From assembly GCA_013115125.1 (NCBI GenBank), contig JABANN010000203.1:1-53327 (forward strand): a stretch of 53,327 bases of DNA, in the 5' to 3' direction. The notes under the pieces are model-generated. The model saw nothing but the letters and a program-made list of their open reading frames with translations, was not told the origin of the DNA and searched no databases. Below are positions 45,896-53,327 of the stretch, piece after piece. How positions within the stretch are numbered: the first letter of the stretch is position 1; the number at the start of each line of letters is the position of its first letter. The DNA is from Perkinsus olseni. Taxonomy: Eukaryota; Perkinsozoa; Perkinsida. The translations under genes and the position numbers were made by a program.

Positions 45896-46408
45896 TTACG
45901 TATCTATCCGTGCCTCGGTTGTGGCCGCCAGCTGCCAATCACGGTGGCTGCTGCTGTTGTTGTCGTTACTCCATCCATAGTTACCAGTCCGACTGCCTTC
46001 CCCAGTCGAGTTGTACGTATCACCATCTTGAGCCACACTGCTGCAACTGCTGTCCATCGCCCCCTTCTCCTCCTCTTCCCCATCCTCAGCACTCCCTCTT
46101 GAATAGAGGAGCACCGCCAAGGCCAGGAAGAACATGGAGGGAGGTGTGTTGAGGATACCCCCGGCAGCAGCACTGTAAGGCCCCTCCGGACCCAATCGCC
46201 CGACTGACGTCCCATCCAAGGCATCCGTCGCTGGACCATCATCAGCAATAGATGAGATCAGTGCGATCGCTGGGTCAGCCTCCACGCCCAACCACCCGGA
46301 AGCCGGGGCCACGGCGAGTAGGAGAGTGAGGAAGACCAAAGCGAAGCAAAGAGAAGATCCTCGTTTTCGACTACCACCAAAAATTATTTTGGATGGCGCG
46401 CCGGACAT
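45896..46408 (-). CDS. small signal-peptide/membrane protein, copy B
   Basis: 170 residues starting MSGAPSKIIFGGSRKRG, with a basic N-terminus and then SLCFALVFLTLLLAVAPASG, a strong signal peptide or anchor. A moderately acidic luminal part (GVEADPAIALISSIADDG) leads to PPSMFFLALAVLLYSRG, a second hydrophobic segment, then an acidic Ser/Asn-rich tail. The order signal, polar linker, 'PPS + hydrophobic', short tail is shared with the 44987-45427 frame, suggesting tandem paralogues, although sequence identity is low. Function unknown. Confidence 0.5.
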   Translation of the reverse strand: MSGAPSKIIFGGSRKRGSSLCFALVFLTLLLAVAPASGWLGVEADPAIALISSIADDGPATDALDGTSVGRLGPEGPYSAAAGGILNTPPSMFFLALAVLLYSRGSAEDGEEEEKGAMDSSCSSVAQDGDTYNSTGEGSRTGNYGWSNDNNSSSHRDWQLAATTEARIDT

Positions 46409-47114
46409 TTGCGGGGGAACTGTTAAAAATGGAGTCGAAGGCCTATAAAGATCCGAGTATCTTAACTTGATGCGCGCAAGATAGAGAATAGGTCAAGTTC
46501 ATCGTTGAAATCCGCGTCGCATTCATAGCTTTGCACATGCAGCGTCCTCTCCTCATCCGCTCACTGTGTAGCTCATGCTCGGCGAACATATTCTATATGA
46601 ACATCTCCTACAGGTCGTACGGCAATTTCCCATGCGACCAGCGCGAGAATAATCCACCGAGGGGATGCGGTCTCCCGTCCGTGACGGCAGGGAGGGCTGT
46701 GACGTTCACTGGGCGCGCGCTTTTTCTTTTCAGTGCTCACGAAGGAAAGCCTTCACTACGAGCTTTGGTTCTCTGTAAATACTCGTGAGACGAGGGGTCG
46801 TTAAGGTGAATAGTCGCCGGTAGCACCACTTCCATTCTTCCTCGTGCTGCATGGACTGGAAGAAAAGTGCACGCAACCGGGAAGATCGTGTGCGATGAGC
46901 AAGTTGTAGTATGATTTGTTCTAGTGGTAGAGCGCCGGACCATATTACCGAAGGTCGTGGGTTCGATCCACGAGAGGTCTATTTTCGAAAAGTTCGAGAC
47001 ATACACCCAGTCAAGAACGGCCTTTATCAGCTTCGACTAAGTCATGTTGGAGATCTCTCCGAGTTAGCATACCGTGCCCCCGTTCAGTTCCCCCTCCTCG
47101 TTGAATCCCTGCCA
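46409..47114. other. divergent intergenic region with a tRNA-like element
   Basis: Lies between minus-strand and plus-strand genes. It contains the tRNA-like element at about 46905-46990. A plus-strand frame at 46531-46788 starts with Met but has no recognisable content, and I do not call it a gene. Confidence 0.5.
46905..46990 (+). repeat. tRNA-like element with good A and B boxes
   Basis: The plus strand reads TTGTTCTAGTGGTAGAGCGCC (A-box/D-arm wording), then AAGGTCGTGGGTTCGATCC (B-box) with a perfect T-stem CGTGG/CCACG, and a TTTT run shortly after. The acceptor strand GAGGTCT has no partner at the 5' side, so it is not a normal tRNA. Both boxes and terminator look fit for Pol III. Confidence 0.6.
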
Positions 47115-50102
47115 ATGCCAGAAGACCTGTCACCCGCCCCCACCCCTGCAGAGGAAACCAACCTGGATATCCTCACCAAAGTGAATGCAATGTTAGAAAG
47201 TACTACCGTTTTGTAGAAAGGCCGCGGTCAGCGTCGCCGCCGTCCCTGAAAATCGTCGAAGCAATAAGAGCATCTCTAGTGTGCCATGTTGTGGCTCCTT
47301 CAGACTACGTGGCGTCCCTCGATGACCGGCATCATAAGGTTGTCCAATTCAAGAGCCCCGAGGAGATCTCCAGGATATTTTCTGAGAAAGCCTGTGATCT
47401 TTCCCTCAAGGATGGTGAGCCGGCTGGACGAAGGACGTATGCTCGTAATCATCGCGGTACAGGTCAGCCTGCTGGCGAGGAACGAATCCTGAAGGCCTGT
47501 GAGGCTACTCTGGCACTCTCTGTGAGGACCGGTCACCCTCATTTTTTCAACCAGCTCATTGGCCGTGCTGATGTTACTGGTAGTACTTGAGAATTCATTT
47601 CGTAAGGCCGTGGGTTCGATCCCTGGTCTGGATGACCTACGTTTCGCATCCAAACAGTCCGCTGGATTCTGATCTAATTCTATGTTACCTCTGGAGGCTA
47701 TGCCCTCTCGTCCAGTCCCACTCTCCAATCCCTCTAAGCCTCCTCGTCCAACTCCCGGAATTATCCAACTGAAGCTGCCGGGATTCCCCGTCGTGGAACC
47801 CGAGCAGCCATGTGGCCGTCGGTATGATCAATTCTATTAGCCGTTACGCATTGCATTTGGCTTCATAATGTACCTTGAGAGGCCCCCTGAGCAGGTATTG
47901 CCGGTGAAACGCTCGTCGCCGCTACCAACGGTTCGGCATATACGTACGAGGTGGCACCGGTGTTCTTGCTCGTCGAGCAGGAGGTCATGAATAAGACCTT
48001 CGACCTGGTGGGGTTCAGCCGAGATACCGCCGAAGGTGAGTAATCCTGAATGCTCTGTGCGTCGGGAGTCACTGCCACCGGACTCCTGTCGTCCGCTGCG
48101 CCCTATGGGGATCGAGGCTTGTGTTGCCCAGGCCTCACCGTGCCAGGAGGTTCAATCTCCAACCTCTATGCGCTCCAGACTGCGAGATACTATAAGTTCC
48201 CCAAGGTTAAGACCGAGGGCATCTTTGCTATTGGAGGCCAACCTGTTGCGTAGGACTGTTGCCGTCTCATTGGAGTCGGGTGTTGTCGGTACCTTCCCAG
48301 GTACTGCTCGGCAGGAGCTCACTATTCCTACACGAAGGCGGCTCTAGTGGTCGGGCTAGGGTCCAATAATATGGTTGAGGTAGTACCAAGCAGTCGGGAG
48401 AGCTGTCGTGGCGTTCGGAGCGGCCTCCTGTACTTGTCTGAAACGGTTGCTGTCCCGCGCCTGGAGGCTGGATCCTCGAGGGGGCACTGAGTAGCTCGTA
48501 GTAGCCGCTTCCATAGCGCGTTCGGGTGACCTTCTTTCGTTGTGTTATCTGCTTGGGATAGATACCGATGGACTCTCGAGGCCGCATGCGGGCTGATCTT
48601 CTCGAGAAGAGAGTGGCAGAGGACCTGGCGGTCGGCAAGAAGCCCTTCTTCGTTGGCGCCACTGCTGGCACAACTGTCATGGGTAAGGGGCAATAGCTCG
48701 CCAGAGTGGCTTTTCTTTCATAGATTCCCTGTTCTCGCTCCGCCTCGGGAACAGCAGTGCTCTGTGGGGTTTCTATGCTTCTTTTCAGGGGCTTTTGACG
48801 ACATCGAAGCCCTTCGGGAGGTTTGCGATAAATTCGGCTTGTGGTTGCATGTCGATGGAGCTTGGGGTAGTACAAGATTGCCTGACCCGCACCGCTCCGC
48901 TAAGGGGAAATGTTTTTTCCGTCGTAGGTGGTGCCGTATTGTTGTCACCGAAGTACAAGAAGGCTCTGCTGTCGGGTGTTGACAAGGCCGACTCATTCTG
49001 CTGGAACCCCCATAAAATGGTAGCCTCGCGTCCTTACCATCGCCCGTACCGTCTGGTTAGGTGGGAGCTCCGCTCCAGTGCAGTATATTCACGCACAACA
49101 AGGGACATGGGCTGGTAGGTGGTAAGGCACAGTAGTGTTCCTGGATCTTGCTGTCCTGCTGCTAGCTGCAAGCCTGCAATGGTACTTGTGCGACGTACCT
49201 CTTCCAGAAGGATAAGAATTACTCTTCTTATGATAAGGGTGATTGGACCATACAGTGTAATACCAGCACCCGGGCGTGGGGTGGTTGTCGTCGATCCATG
49301 TCCAGCACCTCAGGCGGACGGAAGCCCGATGCTTTCAAGACTTGGTTGGCTTGGAAGAGGCTCGGTGACGATGGCATCAGGCGCAGGGTTGAATACGGTA
49401 GTGAGGATAGGTCGTGACGGTGGTTCTGGTGATTGTGATGTCCAGGGATCGAGCTGGCGAGATATGCCGCTAGTGAAATTAAGAAGTCGTCTGCGGACTC
49501 TAGTCGGTTCGCTGGTAAATTCGTGCTGTATCGAGATCCTGAGTACGCTAACGTGTGCTTCTGGTGAGCTGATGGGAAGAGGATACAGGTTTCATGGGGG
49601 CATCGCAGGATGAATACTGAATGGAAAATCCCAAATGTTCATACCAAATTTTGGTGAACGAGCAGAATAATAAATGAGACAGCAGCATACGAACGTTAGC
49701 AATATACCGACGACTCAGTGAATCGACCTATCACCACCCCTATGTGAAGAAGTGAGACCATGATGGTGGAGTGATGGCGTTTGTGGTGGTGCAGGCTTTC
49801 CGTATTATTCTCAGACCGTTGGGTTACGACAGATTCCTTTGTGGTTGAAGATTTGCTGGGGGAGCTCGCTGCTACTCTCGTTCATGTTTAGGTATCTTCC
49901 GCCCTCTCTTTTCCACTTGGAGCCGTTAGAAGGCCTCAATGACGAGGACGCTGCTAAACTGACTAAGGCGAGAAATTCGAGCATGATAAGAGGATACGGT
50001 GGAAGCTTTCAGGTTACACCTTACATCAAGGACAAGATGCAACGCGTGGGCCTTGCTTTGATCACTTTCACAGGACCCTACAACTTTTTCCGGTACTATT
50101 GA
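47115..50102 (+). CDS. glutamate decarboxylase-like PLP enzyme (group II decarboxylase)
   Basis: A gene of about ten exons starting [20 protein letters not shown]. Family segments in order: [18 protein letters not shown], then [94 protein letters not shown], then [19 protein letters not shown] (the Lys forms the PLP Schiff base), [63 protein letters not shown] and finally YLPPSLF ... PYNFFRYY. This fits the GAD/cysteine-sulfinate decarboxylase branch, so the substrate is glutamate, aspartate or cysteine sulfinate; I cannot tell which. One intron (about 47583-47890) carries a tRNA-like element. Confidence 0.9.
47583..47650 (+). repeat. tRNA-like element in a decarboxylase intron
   Basis: The plus strand has TAAGGCCGTGGGTTCGATCCC (B-box and Lys-like T-arm wording), about 30 nt after the splice donor, with GGTAGTACTTGAGA where a D-arm would lie. 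No cloverleaf forms. Sense relative to the host gene. Confidence 0.5.
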
Positions 50103-50694
50103 AATGCCGTCGGTGGGGTTCGAACCCGGGTCTTCTCAGATGGACTTTCACCTCCCCACGAAATGTCCGCTACGATGACGTCGACATAGTGCTGAACGAC
50201 ATCGATCGTATTGGGCGGGATTTCGTGTACTCTGATTAGTTTACAACGCCGAGGCCTTCCGTGTCGGTTGTCCCCCTATTCGGATTTTTCCTCAAGAGTT
50301 ACTGTAACACACCTCCTCTGTGTTCCACCCGTTACTAAGGGTCATTAAGACGTTTCTGTACATCTCGCGCTGCGGTCTTTTGAGTTCACGTATGTTCAAT
50401 TCAGCCGTGATGGTGATATGAGGCGATTGTGTCGGACTTCTGTCGTCACACAATCCCTGTGACGTGCACTTGCCTCCGATCTATCTGCTTTAACGTTGCT
50501 ATTGGGGTGAGATCGGTAAATTATTTACCTTGTTCGTACTGATTGTATACGGGCGAACTGCGTCCTGAGACTGCACCAGCGGAGGTGGGCGGGAACGCAA
50601 CGGCCATCTCATACGAGCTACGCGTCGGGAAGAACTCGGCCGGGTTATCGGTGGTCACTTGCCCTCTCTGTGTCAGTGAGGTCTCTTTCCGCTA
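50103..50694. other. intergenic spacer with a tRNA-like element at its left edge
   Basis: Between the decarboxylase stop and the PP2C start. Only the tRNA-like element at about 50104-50180 stands out; the rest has no supported exon. Confidence 0.5.
50104..50180 (-). repeat. tRNA-like element just after the decarboxylase stop codon
   Basis: The minus strand has GAAGACCCGGGTTCGAACCCC. The GA(A/G)AGACCCGGGTTCGA wording is shared with the element in the Arc1-like gene intron. Three G-C pairs of a T-stem form; no acceptor partner. It would lie antisense in the 3' UTR of the decarboxylase. Confidence 0.5.
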
Positions 50695-52619
50695 ATGGGT
50701 GCTTATCTATCGGCTCCCAAAACAGCCAAGGTGATGCTGCGGCCTCCGTTCCGTCGCCACTAGAAGTATTGCTGTTAGGAGTCGTCTGACGGCGGAGGAA
50801 GCTTCCATTCTTGGGGATGCTCCGAGATGCAGGGGTGGCGTACGGAGATGGAAGATGCTCATATAGCGATCAGCGACCTGCAGGGTAGTTGGGCCGCGTC
50901 CGCTAACGGAAGTGTCGAGCTTTGCCCATCTCTGTAGGGCAGAATGAGGGAGTCGCCATGTTTGGCGTGTATGACGGCCACGGTGGCTGCGAGGTTGCCA
51001 AGTTCGTTCAGAATCACCTTCCTGAGGAAGTAGTTGAGGCGGTCACGCTAGCAGTTTCTGAGACGTCTGCTGCTGCCGCTCCAGATGTCTAATGGAAGGT
51101 CGGATGCGATCACCAGTGGCGACATGTTAGTGGAAGGGTATCACAAAATGGACGAGCTGCTCCGTGCCTCGCAGTACGCGGAAGAGCTCGCCGGGTATCG
51201 TCGAGCAGGCAGCAGCAATGGTGCCAGCGGTAGTGATGCTAGGCTGCTTGTTACTGTGGGAATGGGAACGACCTCAGGGAAGTCGAGGTTCGTGTCGCTC
51301 CTGCAGAGCTCTATTGAGCAGGATCTAGCCGAGCTGCGTGATAGGAGGGCGGTGTCTCGGCAGGACACGGCACCAGTGAGAAGGGTGCTAGGGATAGTGC
51401 CGCGGGTCGATGCTTGGAGGCAGGTTATGATGAAGATGTTTGTTTTGAAGAAGTTGGAAGCATCAGAAGCAGCGGCTGCTGCTGATGCATCATCGGCCGC
51501 CGAGACTCCTCCCCCGCATCATAATCCATCAGGGGATCTTGCCGGAGCTGATGAGTAGAACTAGCTGGGACGTGGCGTTGATGACGGCGCTCTTCCTCAG
51601 TGGGAGCCAGGGCAGTGGCTCGGAGAGTACCACTACGGAGGGTCGAGCAGCCCTGGTAAGGAGCGCCCTGACGACGTCGCGAAGGGCATTCTGGTTCAGT
51701 TTGGCTCCCCTTCTAGTGGGGTACTGAATGTCGGCTGTACTGCAGTCACTGCACTTCTCACTAAGACCCATCTCGTAGTTGCTAACGCAGGAGACTCGAG
51801 GGCAATTCTTTGTGAGTGCATCCTCACCGCAGTTCTGGGAGCGGTAGAGTGTCGTCAATAAGGAGCAGCAGGTAGAGGCGGACGTGTCGTAGAGCTTTCC
51901 CACGATCATAAACCCAACTCGGATGAGGAGAAGAGGCGGATAGAGGCCGCTGGTGGATACGTTGAAGAGATCACTCTAACGTCCAAGTATGCTGCTGCTA
52001 CCATCGCTGCGTCGTGCGATCTTGCTGCTGCTATCGCTGCGTCGTGTTCTTATGATCAGAACACAGTACCGTGTGAACGGTAACCTGAACTTGTCCCGGG
52101 CAATAGGAGATCATGAATATAAGAAGAGAGATGATCTCAAACCAGAGCAGCAGATTATATGCAGCACGCCCGATATAATTGTCGAGAAGTGAGTGGTCAT
52201 CATCATTATTACTAGTGCTCATGTCGCGAGAATTTCCCTTCTCTGTTTTCAGACTCACTCCGGAGGACGAGTTTTTTGTCTTGGCCTGTGATGGCGTTTG
52301 GGATGTACTCTATTCTATGTTGTTTGAAGGTGGTTATTACTGTGTTTATGTCAGGTGATGAGTAACGAAGATGCCATCGATTTCATCCGCCCGCGTATCG
52401 CTAATGGTCAGAAGAAGCTTTCGGAAATAGTAGAAGAGCTATTGGATCATTGCATGGCTGATGGTAGGCGGCTTCTCAAGGAGGCTCTATATTGATTCAT
52501 TTTTAGATCCAAAATTGTCAGAGGGCATAGGAGGAGACAACATGACTTGTATCCTCGTGAAGTTAGATCATGATGAGCTATCGTCAACCTCAGCATCACC
52601 AGCATCTCGCCGGGTTTAG
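50695..52619 (+). CDS. PP2C-type protein serine/threonine phosphatase (PPM family)
   Basis: Exon 1 (50695-50730) encodes [12 protein letters not shown], with Gly2 fitting N-myristoylation as in many protist PP2Cs. After a GTGATG...TTAG intron the protein continues [20 protein letters not shown] and RTEMEDAH (PP2C motif 1, metal-binding). Then come [19 protein letters not shown] (the DGHGG metal site), an Ala/Ser-rich insert of about 150 residues (51085-51558), [13 protein letters not shown] and [73 protein letters not shown] and [14 protein letters not shown]. All 11-motif landmarks of the family are present. It should dephosphorylate Ser/Thr with Mg2+ or Mn2+. The large insert between the DGHGG and GCTA motifs resembles inserts in apicomplexan and dinoflagellate PP2Cs. 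Confidence 0.9.
51991..52046 (+). repeat. short tandem duplication in a PP2C intron
   Basis: Two near-copies of GCTGCTGCTA(CC)ATCGCTGCGTCGTG (about 26 and 23 bp) separated by 7 bp, just before the splice acceptor of the exon encoding [16 protein letters not shown]. Confidence 0.75.
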
Positions 52620-52846
52620 TCACTTACAGGCATATGCGTTTTTGTATATTTATCAATAGCCGTTAATTCACCCTTTCTGGCTATTGTAATGCAATGTTGT
52701 TAGTGCCGTGACGCCTTTTAGCGTCACTGCTGCTCCCAGTGAGCATCGTGATGCTTCGGTCTGCACATTCCTTGGTCGTCAGTTATTGCAAAGCATATCC
52801 ATCCACCAACGGTGTTTGACTTTGAGTCGGGAGAAAATGCTGCGGA

Positions 52847-53288
52847 TCATGAAGCGGAATTTTCGTTCGGACCACGCGGGATGCTCGGCGGCATCGCTCG
52901 AGCTCGATACCTTCCCACGGCCAGCTTCGGGTTGACCAGCTTAAGTGTGATCAATGCCGCGTTGATGCGAGCTTGCAGTGCCCCACAATGGCCATTCTCG
53001 CGTGGGAAAGTGAGACGGACTGTAACAGATGGTACACAGGAGTCAGTAGGTTCAGATTTCCTGCCTCCCACCCTCTCAGCGCCAAGCGTTGTGTCGACGA
53101 ATCGTTGGGCCGATAGAGATTTCCTATTAGAGACTGATGTCTTTGATAAACCCACTTTCCGGAGACTCCTATTATTCAGGTTTGGCTCAAGTGACTGTTC
53201 TTACCAATACATGCTGATATCCGCCTTCATTGTATTAACGGCAGGTGTTCCGCACCCTTGAGGGTTGTCAGACATTGACTGAACCCAA
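52847..53288 (-). CDS. hypothetical gene with a spliced-leader sequence at its 5' end
   Basis: On the minus strand an ATG just downstream of the spliced-leader sequence (about 53254) opens MSDNPQGCGTPAVNTMKADI and reaches a GTAAGA donor near 53203. An acceptor at about 53168 continues in frame with SLRKVGLSKTSVSNRKSLSA and runs to 52847 (PPSIPRGPNENSAS). The joined product is about 130 residues, basic, Arg/Ser/Ala-rich, with no domain I recognise. It may have more exons further left, since RFMIRSIFSRLK could be read after 52850. The opposite strand is open too (52812-53261), so the call is tentative. Confidence 0.35.
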
Positions 53289-53298
53289 CAGTTCAGAA

Positions 53299-53320
53299 CT
53301 TGAGCCAAGATGGCTACGGA
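53299..53320 (-). other. spliced-leader sequence embedded in genomic DNA (relic SL)
   Basis: All 22 nt match the dinoflagellate/Perkinsus spliced-leader consensus, with T at the D position and C at the Y position (core GCCATCTTGGCTCAAG). The next bases are TTCTGAAC, not a GT donor, so it is not the exon of an SL RNA gene. It is what a trans-spliced mRNA reinserted into the genome would look like. The preceding bases (AAGTCAG) end in AG, as a new trans-splice acceptor would need. Confidence 0.85.
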
Positions 53321-53327
53321 CTGACTT

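Noticed and set aside
46531-46788. Small plus-strand frame upstream of the tRNA-like element
   Set aside because: It starts with Met but shows no recognisable segment or splice signals, so I could not support it as a gene.
53299-53320. Spliced-leader RNA gene
   Set aside because: The 22-nt leader is not followed by a GT donor, so a relic in a retrocopied mRNA is more likely than an SL RNA gene.
1-53327. CRISPR arrays, rRNA genes, bacterial operons or riboswitches
   Set aside because: No regularly spaced identical repeats, no rRNA-like stretches, and the gene structure is eukaryotic with spliceosomal introns.

Overview
The window looks like nuclear DNA of a myzozoan protist, most likely Perkinsus or a close relative. 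Most genes are built from many short exons joined by small GT-AG introns. The gene set is eukaryotic: PIG-B, cytochrome c heme lyase, an Arc1/AIMP1-like protein, PC4, PDI and PP2C. The minus strand at 53299-53320 is an exact match to the 22-nt dinoflagellate/Perkinsus spliced leader, recalled as DCCGTAGCCATYTTGGCTCAAG. All exon models were read by eye and no database search was possible.

Layout. A (CAA)n tract opens the window. A minus-strand block follows (235-20388): an MMPL-type RND transporter, a PC4/SUB1-like coactivator, a Gln-rich acidic protein of unknown role, a nearly intact LTR retrotransposon (8139-14526), a class I cyclic nucleotide phosphodiesterase whose coding sequence carries a Tc1/mariner-like MITE, and a protein with nine Gln/Pro-rich repeats. 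A plus-strand block of nine genes comes next (20897-42248): PIG-B mannosyltransferase, a SAM-methyltransferase-like protein, transketolase, an Arc1/AIMP1-like tRNA-binding protein, cytochrome c heme lyase, an SLC22-like MFS transporter, a secreted protein with four six-cysteine repeats, seryl-tRNA synthetase, and an ER protein disulfide isomerase. Then come a minus block (42545-46408: a TauE/SafE-like permease and two small similar membrane proteins), a plus block (47115-52619: a glutamate-decarboxylase-like enzyme and a PP2C phosphatase), and a minus-strand gene preceded by the spliced-leader sequence at the right edge. The genes do not form a single pathway, but their grouping into same-strand blocks resembles dinoflagellate gene organisation.

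Unexplained structure. At least eleven single-copy loci, plus both LTRs, carry tRNA-like sequence with a Pol III B-box (GGTTCGANYCC type), mostly in introns or intergenic DNA. None that I could fold makes a clean tRNA. They look like degenerate tRNA-derived repeats, and one such module has become part of the retrotransposon LTR. This family, the genomic spliced-leader relic, the MITE inside an exon and the CKWW-type cysteine-repeat protein are the most interesting items.
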